Assembly: GCA_021815935.1 (NCBI GenBank)
Contig: JAKAZH010000015.1
Location: 1-17,152 of the forward strand
Direction of reading: 5' to 3'
DNA: 17,152 bases
Source of the DNA: Actinomycetes bacterium
GTDB lineage: Bacteria; Actinomycetota; Acidimicrobiia; Acidimicrobiales; Palsa-688
A program made the position numbers and the translations under genes. Positions 1-8,247 of this stretch are shown in pieces. Position 1 is the stretch's first letter; each line of letters opens with the position of its first letter. The notes beneath the pieces are model-generated. The model was not told where the DNA came from. It searched no databases and saw only the letters and a list, made by a program, of their open reading frames with translations.

Positions 1-1
1 C

Positions 2-1507
2 GTGGCTCGACGACTCGAGATTGAACTTACCAGCTCCCGCCCCGACGGCACCTGGACTTGGCGCGCTGCGGGGGCACGCGAACCGAAAGGTGTCCTTGCG
101 GCCGGCGTAGCACCCGAAGGCACGAAGGCCGGTGACGTGATTCGTGTCGAGGCGGAGTTCGAGTTGGAGGGAATCACGGTCACAGCGGTCCTAACGCCCC
201 GGGAGGCTCCCCGCCGCGGCGCTGACAGGATCGAGATAATAGGCTCCGGCGGCGTTGACCAGCCGGGTGTGACCACCCAGCTTGTCGGTCGCTCCGCCCG
301 GCGGCCCGCACGCGACGACCGCGATCGTGGCCGTCCGGCGAGCCGTGAGAGGCGCGGGGCTGCCGCTGGTCCGGAATCGGAAGCTTCGAGTGCTAGGCGT
401 CCCGGTCGAAGCGGCGAGGGGGGATCCCGCCGCGACGGTCCTCCAGGGCGCGACGGTCCTCCAGGGCGCGACGGTCCTCCGGGGCGCGACGGTCAGGCGA
501 GGCGCGACGGTCGTCCCCAGGGCCAGCCCACAAGGAACGGCCAGCACGGCCGAAGTGGCCCTACAACGCGCGAAGGCAATGAGGGCGAGAGCAGACCTCG
601 GGGTCGGCCAACGTCGAGTGCCCGTGGAGACGACACGACCGAAGCTCGCCGCGACGCCCCGGGACGCCCCCGCCACGACGCCGATACCTCGCGCTCCCGA
701 GGCGCCCCGCGAAAGGCGACCAGCAGGCTCAACCCGTCCAGTGTTCATCGCAAGGCGGTCATAGAGTCGCTGACCCCGGAGGAGCAGCCGATCGCAGAGG
801 AACTGCTTCGAGGGGGGATACCTGCGCTGCGAAGCGCGCTGCACCTCGAACGCGAGAAAGCAGTGAGCGAAGGTCGGGTACCGCCCAACACAGACGAGCT
901 TCTCGCACTTGCCGAGCGGCTTCTCCCCCGTCTTCGCTCCGCCACATGGCGCGACCGTGCCGACGCTGCGGTCGCTTCCGCCGACAGCGTGCCGCTTCGA
1001 GACCTGCGTTCAGTCATCGCGAGCGCCGATGCAGCACGCGACGACGAGTCCCGGGCGACGGCCGCCGCCCTTTCGGCCGCCCTCGAGCGCCGTCTGGCGG
1101 AGTCGAGCGTGGCGTGGCACGCCGAGCTTTCCGAGCTTGCCGACGCCGGCAAGGTGGTGCGTGCCCTGCGATTGTCCGCCCGACCGCCGGATCCGTCCCT
1201 GGCTTTGGACGGCGTGCTTGCGGGGCGTCTGTCGGACGCTGCTAGTGCGGCGATGTCGCCGGAAGCTCAACCAGACGTGTGGGCTGCCGTGATGGAGGCC
1301 GCCGCCGACTCGCCTCTTCGTCGGAGCGTGATCCCGTCGGGCCTGCCGGCTTCGGCCAGCCCCGAGCTTCGAAAGTCGGCGCACCAGATGTCAGGGCGGA
1401 TCCCGGGCTTGGCGAAGCTTCTCGGGGTTACGATCCCTCCGCCCCCGCGACCGGCCTCGCAGCGCTCAGCGCCGCAGGTTCACTCCCCGACTCCCGCAGG
1501 AGCCTGA
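2..1507 (+). CDS. Hypothetical protein with collagen-like disordered linker
   Basis: I do not recognise this 501-residue protein. Three parts are visible. Residues 1-82 form a compact beta-rich segment with alternating hydrophobic and charged residues, as in a small barrel. Residues 96-245 are very rich in Arg, Gly, Pro, Asp and Ser, with Gly-X-Y triplets (GRD-GPP) at about 145-170, and look disordered. Residues 249-480 are helical, with many Ala, Leu, Glu and Arg. The tail is Pro-rich. The reading frame starts with GTG at base 2, so no ribosome binding site can be inspected and the true start may lie upstream. The last 28 bases overlap the convergent GNAT gene. The basic disordered middle would suit nucleic-acid or protein binding, but that is inference. 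The coding call rests on the length and on a coherent helical C-terminal half. Confidence 0.75.
   Translation: MARRLEIELTSSRPDGTWTWRAAGAREPKGVLAAGVAPEGTKAGDVIRVEAEFELEGITVTAVLTPREAPRRGADRIEIIGSGGVDQPGVTTQLVGRSARRPARDDRDRGRPASRERRGAAAGPESEASSARRPGRSGEGGSRRDGPPGRDGPPGRDGPPGRDGQARRDGRPQGQPTRNGQHGRSGPTTREGNEGESRPRGRPTSSARGDDTTEARRDAPGRPRHDADTSRSRGAPRKATSRLNPSSVHRKAVIESLTPEEQPIAEELLRGGIPALRSALHLEREKAVSEGRVPPNTDELLALAERLLPRLRSATWRDRADAAVASADSVPLRDLRSVIASADAARDDESRATAAALSAALERRLAESSVAWHAELSELADAGKVVRALRLSARPPDPSLALDGVLAGRLSDAASAAMSPEAQPDVWAAVMEAAADSPLRRSVIPSGLPASASPELRKSAHQMSGRIPGLAKLLGVTIPPPPRPASQRSAPQVHSPTPAGA
431..508 (+). repeat. 18-bp tandem repeat encoding Gly-X-Y triplets
   Basis: The motif cgcgacggtc recurs at 431, 449, 467, 485 and 503 with an 18-base period. 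The first three units are almost identical; the later ones diverge. Each unit encodes six residues (R-D-G-P-P-G), which read as collagen-like Gly-X-Y triplets. The repeat keeps the frame of the surrounding gene. Confidence 0.9.
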
Positions 1508-1953
1508 AAGCGCTGCATCACAAGCAGCCTCGCTTTGAAGCCGTGCGCCTCGAAGAATGATTTGGTGGCCCTGTCGCCTGGGAGGGCCGGTGCGTCGACC
1601 GAGGTGGGTTCCCACGGTTCGCACTGTTCGAGCAACAGCTCGAGCATCGCCTCCCCGACCCCGACGCGTCGTGCAGGCGGTTCCACGTACAGCAGCTCCA
1701 CAGTCGCCGCCCGTCGGTCTCCCACCGTACGTAGCGTCGCGAACGAGATCCCGACCGGGACGGTGTCCACCAAGCCGAGGACCACAGCGTTTTGGCTGTC
1801 TGAGATCGCGGTGGTAGCGCGAACCCGGTGTTGTGCAAGGGACGCGGCGAGCATCGGACCGCCACGCTGTTCGGAGAGCGAGCTGACCGCGAGATCCCAC
1901 AGGCGGGCTACTTCCTCTACATCCGCCGCGGTAGCAGGTCGGGCGATAAGCAT
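1480..1953 (-). CDS. GNAT family N-acetyltransferase
   Basis: A 157-residue protein with the layout of the Gcn5-related N-acetyltransferases, which move an acetyl group from acetyl-CoA to an amine. The N-terminus (LIARPATAADVEEVARLWD) is the usual first strand and helix. Motif A lies at about 85-110, with a beta-4 strand (VELLYVEP) leading to the CoA pyrophosphate loop RRVGVGEAM at 95-103. The C-terminal ATKSFFEAHGFKA at 129-141 is the typical motif B. The substrate cannot be told. I start at the ATG at 1953 because a perfect AGGAGG sits five bases upstream; a GTG two codons earlier would overlap that site. The gene ends inside the convergent gene at 1480-1507 and begins 21 bases after the previous minus-strand gene, so it is probably the last gene of a three-gene operon. 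Confidence 0.85.
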   Translation of the reverse strand: MLIARPATAADVEEVARLWDLAVSSLSEQRGGPMLAASLAQHRVRATTAISDSQNAVVLGLVDTVPVGISFATLRTVGDRRAATVELLYVEPPARRVGVGEAMLELLLEQCEPWEPTSVDAPALPGDRATKSFFEAHGFKARLLVMQRFQAPAGVGE

Positions 1954-1958
1954 GGCCA

Positions 1959-1964
1959 CCTCCT
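1959..1964 (-). promoter_or_regulatory. Shine-Dalgarno site of the GNAT gene
   Basis: The minus strand reads AGGAGG here, five bases before the ATG at 1953. It decides between this ATG and an in-frame GTG at 1959, which lies inside the site. Confidence 0.7.
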
Positions 1965-1974
1965 GGAGGACGGG

Positions 1975-2568
1975 CTATCCCTGGAGCTGGCGGATGCGGG
2001 TCATCACCGTCCGCCGACCACGGTTGGCGGCCTCGTAGGCGGCTACCTCCTCAAGTTCGGGTGAAGTGAGACCTGCGAGACGGCTTACCACCTGGGAGGC
2101 GGACAGGGAGTCGTAGCCGGGGATAGCAAGCTTGTCACCGCTGGGGCGAGTTGGCTCCGTCCGGCGAATCTGCGGCCTTGGCGCGCCGACGTCTCCGCTG
2201 CGGGCCGCGGCGCTCGAGCCCACCCGCTTGGCTGATTGAGCCCTGTTCCCGGCGCCGGCTTCGATGCCCGCCTTGAGCGGCCCGGACTGGGATTTCTCGC
2301 CTGCTTGGGGCTGCCCAGAGCCGGGCTTCGAGCTGCCGTAGCCGGCCGACTGGTCGGCCCGGTTGGAACGGCGGCGGGCCAGTTCACGACTCCCCTGAGC
2401 GACAGCTAGACGGCCTACCATGCCCGCGGCCGTAACCCGAGACCCCACCCTCGCCCGGCCCTTCTCGGCGAAGCCGGGAAGCTGCTCCGCTGCGGTGATC
2501 ACGAGGCCGACGGGAGCGAAAAGCATGAGATCAAGCGCCGCGTCCAGAGGGCTCCGCTCGTCGCTCAC
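1975..2568 (-). CDS. Hypothetical basic protein with conserved-looking N- and C-terminal segments
   Basis: I cannot name this 197-residue protein. Residues 8-32 hold a hydrophobic stretch (LMLFAPVGLVITAAEQLPGF) that could lie on or in a membrane. It is followed by a basic amphipathic helix to about 67. Residues 70-147 are low in complexity and rich in Ser, Gly, Lys and Arg, probably disordered. The last 50 residues form a compact helical unit (LAIPGYDSLSASQVVSRLAG, then AAYEAANRGRRTVMTRI). This kind of C-terminal segment is, from memory, frequent in actinobacterial proteins of unknown role. The GTG start at 2568 lies 12 bases after the DUF4193 stop, so the two genes are probably cotranscribed; the site before it is a weak GAGAGG-like run. 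A surface role at membranes or lipid droplets is only a guess from the shape of the N-terminus. Confidence 0.75.
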   Translation of the reverse strand: MSDERSPLDAALDLMLFAPVGLVITAAEQLPGFAEKGRARVGSRVTAAGMVGRLAVAQGSRELARRRSNRADQSAGYGSSKPGSGQPQAGEKSQSGPLKAGIEAGAGNRAQSAKRVGSSAAARSGDVGAPRPQIRRTEPTRPSGDKLAIPGYDSLSASQVVSRLAGLTSPELEEVAAYEAANRGRRTVMTRIRQLQG

Positions 2569-2580
2569 CGACCTATCCTC

Positions 2581-3069
<489 letters not shown>

Positions 3070-3378
3070 GTGGCGGTCCTTGGGGAATCTCGTACTGTCA
3101 TCCAGGCCGACCCGTAACCCGGATCAGCTGGCGCCGGATCATAGACAACCTTGAGGGCCTAGCGCGCCCGGCCTTGAAAGCCCCAGGCCACAGCCTCGCG
3201 AAGTGCCGTTAGGTTGACCTTGGCGAGCGCAGCCTGGCCGAGCTTTGCGACGAACGTCGAGTCATCTTGAAGTACGCTCCGAGTCGACCAGGACCACCGC
3301 CTGACAGCTTTATTGCAGGGCGCCTACGACCGTCTTGGGAAAGCGTCGGCGGAGCGTCGCTTGAGTTGACGGCGCAAG
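3070..3378. other. Intergenic stretch, no gene found
   Basis: These 309 bases lie between the stop of the transglycosylase gene and the start of the DUF4193 gene, both on the minus strand. I find no reading frame with a plausible start and ribosome site, no tRNA-like cloverleaf and no strong hairpin with a T-run. The stretch should hold the promoter of the DUF4193 operon and perhaps the 3' end of the upstream transcript. A minus-strand frame without any start codon runs from about 3312 to the TAG at 3159-3161. Confidence 0.6.
3138..3143 (-). promoter_or_regulatory. Possible -10 box of the DUF4193 operon
   Basis: The minus strand reads TATGAT here, one base from the TATAAT consensus. Transcription would start near 3131, giving a leader of about 60 bases before the DUF4193 ATG. 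I see no convincing -35 box at the right distance, so this is a weak call. Confidence 0.3.
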
Positions 3379-4263
3379 TCACTCGAAGGAAACTGCCAGC
3401 GCCTGGATATCTGAGACGTACGTTCTCGCGTCGGGGAGCAGCCCGTACATCTGGAGCTCCAGCGGACCTTCGTAGTAGGCCGCGAGCGTTGCGCACTGAT
3501 TCGATCCTTCGACATGCGAGAGGTACGACAGGTAGGCGGCCGACATCTCGATGTTGTCCGACAGCGAGTAGGCATTCATACTGCGGCCGACGAGCACCTG
3601 CGAGATGAACAGCGCGGTGCCGGGTTCGATCTGGCCGACACCGACGGCGCCAGTCGAGGAGAGCGCGCCCTGGTACCAGCCTGACTCCTGCCAGGTGACG
3701 GCCTCGAAGAGGGGAAGCGAAAGCCCGTAGTAACCGGCCCACTCGCTAAGAAGCTGGCGCACTTCCGACAGGCCCGGGCTGACCGCTACGGCGTCCGCAA
3801 GCTGGCCTGTAGGCCCCGACGACACAGGGGGAAGGCTCGAGCAGTCGCCTAGCGCTTGAGCGCTCAGCCCCAAGCCGCCAGCACCGCCAGCACCGCCAGC
3901 ACCGGCGGAGCCGGCGGACGATGCGGGCAGCGAGTGCGCCGTAGGGATGGCCGCCCCGGGGATCGTCAAGACTTTCCCGATGGAAAGGATGGCATTCGGG
4001 TCGATCCCGTTTGCCGCCGCGAGCTGTGCGACGGTGATCCCACGACTGGTCGCGATAGCCCAAAGCGAGTCCCCCGCTACCACCGTGTATTGGGAGGAAC
4101 CGCCGGACCATCCCGCGGCTGCGAGTCCGACAACCGTGGTGGTCGCAACGACCACAGCAGCGACTCGAGCTAGGTGGATCCGTGCAGCGCTACGGGCGGC
4201 GCTCCCGGCGGCGCTACGGGCGGCGCTCCCGGCGGCGCTTCGAATACGAAACAGGACTGACAT
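3379..4263 (-). CDS. Membrane-anchored LysM and lytic transglycosylase (SLT) protein
   Basis: A 294-residue envelope protein. The first 30 residues are a positively charged Ser-Ala-Ala-Arg repeat, followed by one hydrophobic segment at about 32-50 acting as signal anchor or uncleaved signal. A LysM domain at 58-102 (YTVVAGDSLWAIATSRGITV through VLTIPG) binds peptidoglycan glycan strands. A Gly/Ala-rich linker leads to a transglycosylase-type SLT domain at about 166-290. The probable catalytic acid is Glu193 in WQESGW, with GVGQI at 208-212 in place of the common GLMQ and AAYYEGP at 261-267 in place of AYNAGP. Its likely role is cleaving peptidoglycan during wall growth. I start at the ATG at 4263 because GGAGG lies 11 bases upstream and the leader begins there; the open frame continues much further upstream without coding character. 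Confidence 0.85.
   Translation of the reverse strand: MSVLFRIRSAAGSAARSAAGSAARSAARIHLARVAAVVVATTTVVGLAAAGWSGGSSQYTVVAGDSLWAIATSRGITVAQLAAANGIDPNAILSIGKVLTIPGAAIPTAHSLPASSAGSAGAGGAGGAGGLGLSAQALGDCSSLPPVSSGPTGQLADAVAVSPGLSEVRQLLSEWAGYYGLSLPLFEAVTWQESGWYQGALSSTGAVGVGQIEPGTALFISQVLVGRSMNAYSLSDNIEMSAAYLSYLSHVEGSNQCATLAAYYEGPLELQMYGLLPDARTYVSDIQALAVSFE
4187..4239 (-). repeat. 24-bp direct repeat in the transglycosylase N-terminus
   Basis: The 24-base unit gcgctacgggcggcgctccc-ggcg occurs twice without change, at 4187-4210 and 4211-4234, followed by five bases of a third copy. It encodes an eight-residue Ser-Ala-Ala-Arg/Gly unit in the basic region ahead of the membrane segment. Confidence 0.9.
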
Positions 4264-4361
4264 TCGGGGACCGACCTCCGTTCTCCCGCCGCAGGCGACC
4301 TGGATAGAACATCTTTCGGTTTTCAACCACGCTTTCTTTAGTTTCCGGGGCGTCGACACTG

Positions 4362-4388
4362 AGTGCAGCCATCCCGGATGGCTGCACT
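4362..4388 (-). terminator. Strong inverted repeat after the ThyX-like gene
   Basis: Arms agtgcagccatcc (4362-4374) and ggatggctgcact (4376-4388) are perfect complements around a single central base, so RNA could fold into a stem of 11-12 pairs. It lies about 18 bases past the stop of the ThyX-like gene. No T-run follows on either strand, so it would be a non-canonical terminator or an RNA-stabilising 3' end; a protein operator is also possible. A second perfect palindrome, ccggcgcgccgg, lies beside it at 4390-4401. Confidence 0.5.
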
Positions 4389-4406
4389 TCCGGCGCGCCG
4401 GAGCAG

Positions 4407-6065
4407 CTACTGCGGTCGATCGAGCTTGCGAAGTGCCGCCTTGTTCTCCGAGGCGAGCCTCTCCAGCGCGGACGCCTCGTAGTTCGCCCCGTCGGCGAAC
4501 GTCATGATCGCAGCAAGGACTTTGTGGCCCGCCTTCGACGTGATCTGCTGGTGCATCTGCTGGCACACGGAGCGGTACTCGGGGTGGCCTTGAGGGCCTG
4601 TGCGAAGCTCGATCATGTGCAAAGCCTCGCGGGCGTTGAGCTGCATCGAGTAGCGGATCCGGTACGCGAGAGCGACCGCGTAGGCAGCCTGGTTCGGCTC
4701 GAAGTCGCCTCGTAGGGAATCCCACAGGTTGGCCGAGCGCTCCATCGCAGACGAGAACGTGTCGCCCATTCCCGCATCCGCCACCGACGACGGCATCGAG
4801 TAGCCGTGGGCGGCGGTAAGGCCCTGCCATTCGACGCTGAGAAGCCTGTGGCGCTGAAGGTCTCGGAACGCCCCGTAGTCTGAGACGATCTCGAAGCGGT
4901 AATCGGTTCTCTCGAGGGCGCGCCCCGGGCGGTGCCTGCGATTCGTCCTGTCACCCACGTAGCGGCGCACGACGTCCATTCGTTCCTCGCCGGACATCGA
5001 CGCCACCCGGGCGACTATGGCGTCGTCTCCGAGGTGGCTGTAGGGGTAGAGCATCGCGGCGACCACTTTCGCCTCGCCGTCGGGGTCGAAGTCGGTGAGG
5101 TGGACCTCGGGGGCATCGACTTGGGTTGCGTCCGCCCGATCGTAGCCGTCCGAGCCGAACAGCTCCTCGGCGAGATCCTCCATCGATTCGGAGTTGCGCT
5201 GCCGGTAGTCCGCGTGAGCCACGCCCCTGTCTGCCACGTCGACCCGTTTGACCCAAGAGGGGATCACCTTGCGGAGCTCCTCCAGAATCATCGCAGCGTA
5301 AACCTGCGCTTCAGGCAGAGGGTCCGCCCGCATCCTCACGAGCAGCGCCTCGTAGGCCTGGCCGCTGCCATACACGCCCAAGTTCGACGTGGCGCCTGCC
5401 GGGAGCACCCCCCGGACCGAGTCGAAAGCCTTCGCCCTCACCGACTGGCGCCACGCGATGTCCGAGTCACCGGGCGCCTTCGGGAAGAGGCCCGCATAGT
5501 GGACGCTCATAGCGCCGAGCAGCTCGGCGTAGGTGTCGAAGAGCCGGTCCATGTCACCGACGTAGCGCGCGCCGAGAGGCGACTCGAGGATCTCCTGATC
5601 CCGGTAATAGCGGTAGCGCCCGTTGTTGAGGCGACTGTCGTAGGCGACGTAACGGGTCGATTTTTCCATGTACGACATCAGCCGTCCCCGCTCCAGCACC
5701 TTCGTCAAGACGTTCGAGGCCTGCTCGCAGGCGAGATGCACTCCGCCGAGTTGGGCTACCGAATCGTCGCCGTACTCGAAGAACACCCGGTCGTAGAGCT
5801 CCTCCGCCCTGGCGAGGCCAACCGTGGCGTCGACGCCGAGGTCGCCGCTTATGTCAAGGTCACGGACGAATTCGTCCAGGAAAAGCCGGCGAAGGCTCTT
5901 CGACGATCGGGAGTATCGGGCGAAGAGGGCGCCTTTGACGACCTCGGGCAGGTTGACCAGCGCGAAGACGGGGCTGTCGAGGTTCGTGAAGTAGCGCCGG
6001 AGGATGTCTGCCTCGTCGTCGGACCAGTCCTCAGTGGTGTAGACGCCTGACTCGATCTTGAACAT
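4407..6065 (-). CDS. Double-domain ThyX-like (FAD-dependent thymidylate synthase family) protein
   Basis: This 552-residue protein is about twice the usual ThyX length. ThyX makes dTMP from dUMP with FAD and methylene-tetrahydrofolate, and its signature is RHRxxSxxxxSxR. The N-terminal half has RGRLMSYMEKSTRY at 126-139, which keeps the spacing and both serines but has Gly for His. It also has VLPAGATSNLG at 220-230. The C-terminal half has RHRLLSVEWQGLT at 405-417, which keeps RHR and the first serine but loses the second Ser and the Arg. It also has NAREALHMIELRTG at 477-490, resembling the C-terminal ThyX substrate-binding helix. The signature is thus shared out between two half-degenerate domains. 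Long ThyX-like proteins of this kind are annotated in actinobacteria, but whether they make dTMP is unclear to me. No Shine-Dalgarno site precedes the ATG; a TAGTCT box nine bases upstream suggests a very short leader. Confidence 0.8.
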   Translation of the reverse strand: MFKIESGVYTTEDWSDDEADILRRYFTNLDSPVFALVNLPEVVKGALFARYSRSSKSLRRLFLDEFVRDLDISGDLGVDATVGLARAEELYDRVFFEYGDDSVAQLGGVHLACEQASNVLTKVLERGRLMSYMEKSTRYVAYDSRLNNGRYRYYRDQEILESPLGARYVGDMDRLFDTYAELLGAMSVHYAGLFPKAPGDSDIAWRQSVRAKAFDSVRGVLPAGATSNLGVYGSGQAYEALLVRMRADPLPEAQVYAAMILEELRKVIPSWVKRVDVADRGVAHADYRQRNSESMEDLAEELFGSDGYDRADATQVDAPEVHLTDFDPDGEAKVVAAMLYPYSHLGDDAIVARVASMSGEERMDVVRRYVGDRTNRRHRPGRALERTDYRFEIVSDYGAFRDLQRHRLLSVEWQGLTAAHGYSMPSSVADAGMGDTFSSAMERSANLWDSLRGDFEPNQAAYAVALAYRIRYSMQLNAREALHMIELRTGPQGHPEYRSVCQQMHQQITSKAGHKVLAAIMTFADGANYEASALERLASENKAALRKLDRPQ

Positions 6066-6074
6066 GTCGGGTTC

Positions 6075-6080
6075 AGACTA
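6075..6080 (-). promoter_or_regulatory. Possible -10 box for a near-leaderless ThyX-like mRNA
   Basis: The minus strand reads TAGTCT (pattern TANNNT) nine bases before the ATG at 6065. With no ribosome site present, transcription may start within a few bases of the ATG. No good -35 box is visible. Confidence 0.25.
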
Positions 6081-6129
6081 GAAGCCCGAGAGGCCGCGGA
6101 GGGGGATCTAGCCGGGGTGCCGGGGGTCG

Positions 6130-8235
6130 CTACGTTCCGGCGGGGACCTCCGGGAGGCTGAAGGAGGCCTCGACAACGCCGCGCATCAGCGCATTTCTCG
6201 CGCGTCGGGCGGACGTCGCCGTGGACGGTTCCGGCGCGACATCGCCTATCTGGCCGAGAAGGTCGACGAGCTGCCTCATGCTTCGCACGAAATCGCCCCC
6301 AGTCATCGCCTCGTCGTCGAGGACGTTCGCCAGGTTCCCGCCTGAGGCCCATTCGAAGGCGAACGCGACGAAGCCGCCATCGGGCTGCCTGCTCGCCGGG
6401 AGGCCGAACGCGGCCTCGCGCTCGGCTAGCCGATCGGTGACATCGTTGACGGAACCCACACGCCCGGCGACGATCGACGTTGGAAAAAAGGGCGGGTCGG
6501 CCGCCTTCGAGCGGCCCTCGAAGGTGAGCGCTGAGACGACTGCAGCAAGTTCGGAGGCGCCTATACCGTCGAAGAGTCCGGCGCGCAGGCACTCGCAGAC
6601 CGCCAGGTCAGCTTCACTGTAGATACGAGATAGGCGCCGCCCGTCCTCGGTCAGCTTCCATCCGCGTAGATAGCCGAGGTTCTCCAAAAGGGCGAGGATC
6701 GCGTCGAAGTGGATCGCAAGCGACCGACCGGGGTGCCTGCGCGAACCCGACGGCTCGGCGTCTGCCCGGTACTGGGCGAACGACAACTCCAGCAGGCGGT
6801 GAGCTTCACCGGGGCTGTAGCGGGCGACGAAGTTGAGCGCCATGTTGTAGGTGGGCCGGAAGCTGCTCGAGAGCGTGTGATCGCCCGAAGCGACGAGTTT
6901 CGCGACCGCGTCGAACGCCACGAACGGCGACCTCAACGTGACCGCGTAGCCGACTGTATCCAAGCCGCGCCGGCCGGCCCGGCCCGTCAGTTGCGCATAC
7001 TCACCCGGGGTGAGCGACTCGTGCGAGACCCCGTTGAACTTCGTGAGCGAGTCCAACACGACGGTTCTCGCAGGCATGTTTATGCCGAGCGACAGTGTTT
7101 CGGTTGCGAACACCACCTTTACGAGCCCTTCGGAGAAGCACTCCTCGATCGCCTCCTTGAACGGGGGAACAAGGCCCGCGTGGTGAGCGGCGAAGCCCGC
7201 CTGGAGCCCTGCGAGCCACTCGGCGTGACCCAGCGCCACCAGGTCCTCGTCGCTGAAAAGGTTTGTGTGCCGGCTGGCTATCGCAGCTATCCGAGCTCTC
7301 TCGGCGCTCGACGTGAGCCGCCCCGCGGACCGGGTGCACTGCGTCACTGCCCGGTCGCAACCAGCCCGGGAGAAGACGAAGAAGATCGCCGGCAGCATTT
7401 CCGATCGTCTCAGAAGGTCGATCGCCGGGAGTCGCCGCGGCGTCGAGACCGGCCCGCCTCGTTCTGCAGCTTCGCCGGCGGTTTTGCCCCGGCCGAGATG
7501 GAGCGAACGTCTCGTGTTCCCCCCCGGCCGGGCAGCCGCGCCTCGATCCAAGGCGAGCAGGTGCCGGTTAGCCTTCCCGTCGACGAGGGTGGGTTCCATT
7601 ACGAGACCGCTCGATCGCCGGTCGGCGTAGAGGTAGAGGTTCTCCACTTTGACCGGCCGGACGGCGTTTCGAACGGCCTCGGTCGGACCGCGAACGGACT
7701 CTATCCAGCCGGCGAGCTCCCCGAGGTTGGAAACGGTCGCGGACAGGCAGATGAGGCGCACCGACGCCCCGAGGTGGATGATCACCTCCTCCCACACCGG
7801 TCCCCTCGTTGAGTCGGCGAGATAGTGCACCTCGTCCAACACGACGTACGCGAGGTTTTCGAGGGCCGGCGAGGAGGTGTAGATCATGTTGCGAAGCACC
7901 TCGGTGGTCATCACGACGACCGGGGCATCCCCGTTCCTTGCTTTGTCGCCGGTCAGCAATCCGACTCGCTCCACGCCGAAGCGACGTGCGAGCTCCAGGT
8001 ACTTCTGGTTTGAGAGCGCCTTTAGCGGGGTGGTGTAGAAGACCTTGCGCTCGTCGTCGACGCAGCGTTGGATGGCGTAGAGAGCCACGATGGTCTTGCC
8101 GGAGCCGGTCGGCGAGGAGACGACCACATTCGAGCCGGCGTCCACGGCGTCGAGCGCGCGGGTCTGGTAGTCGTCGAGGGAGAACTCGAACGACGACTCG
8201 AAGGTGTCTCGTGACGCTCCGGCGCCGAGGGCCAT
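6130..8235 (-). CDS. helY: HelY-like Ski2-family DEAD/DEAH-box RNA helicase
   Basis: A 701-residue superfamily 2 helicase. It has the Q-motif region (FEFSLDDYQ), Walker A SPTGSGKT at 41-48, DEVH at 134-137, SAT at 165-167, HHAGLVPPFK near 351-360, TETLSLGINMPARTVV near 378-393 and motif VI QLTGRAGRRG at 415-424. These are the marks of the Ski2/Mtr4 group. The last 160 residues fit the helical C-terminal (DSHCT) domain. Mycobacterial HelY is about 900 residues, so this version lacks some 200, probably from the insertion between the helicase core and the C-terminal domain. The likely role is RNA unwinding in decay or processing. It lies 12 bases after the tatC stop, as helY follows tatC in mycobacteria, so translation is probably coupled. 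A GTG one codon upstream is an equally possible start; neither has a well-spaced ribosome site. Confidence 0.9.
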   Translation of the reverse strand: MALGAGASRDTFESSFEFSLDDYQTRALDAVDAGSNVVVSSPTGSGKTIVALYAIQRCVDDERKVFYTTPLKALSNQKYLELARRFGVERVGLLTGDKARNGDAPVVVMTTEVLRNMIYTSSPALENLAYVVLDEVHYLADSTRGPVWEEVIIHLGASVRLICLSATVSNLGELAGWIESVRGPTEAVRNAVRPVKVENLYLYADRRSSGLVMEPTLVDGKANRHLLALDRGAAARPGGNTRRSLHLGRGKTAGEAAERGGPVSTPRRLPAIDLLRRSEMLPAIFFVFSRAGCDRAVTQCTRSAGRLTSSAERARIAAIASRHTNLFSDEDLVALGHAEWLAGLQAGFAAHHAGLVPPFKEAIEECFSEGLVKVVFATETLSLGINMPARTVVLDSLTKFNGVSHESLTPGEYAQLTGRAGRRGLDTVGYAVTLRSPFVAFDAVAKLVASGDHTLSSSFRPTYNMALNFVARYSPGEAHRLLELSFAQYRADAEPSGSRRHPGRSLAIHFDAILALLENLGYLRGWKLTEDGRRLSRIYSEADLAVCECLRAGLFDGIGASELAAVVSALTFEGRSKAADPPFFPTSIVAGRVGSVNDVTDRLAEREAAFGLPASRQPDGGFVAFAFEWASGGNLANVLDDEAMTGGDFVRSMRQLVDLLGQIGDVAPEPSTATSARRARNALMRGVVEASFSLPEVPAGT

Positions 8236-8247
8236 CACCTTCGAGCG

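Noticed and set aside
3159..3312. Minus-strand open frame ending AVAWGFQGRAR before a TAG, with a coding-like look
   Set aside because: It has no start codon except one GTG eight codons from the end and no ribosome site. It may be a gene remnant, but nothing supports that further.
4932..6050. 372-codon plus-strand open frame antisense to the ThyX-like gene
   Set aside because: No recognisable domain, no ribosome site, and fully opposite a gene with clear motifs.
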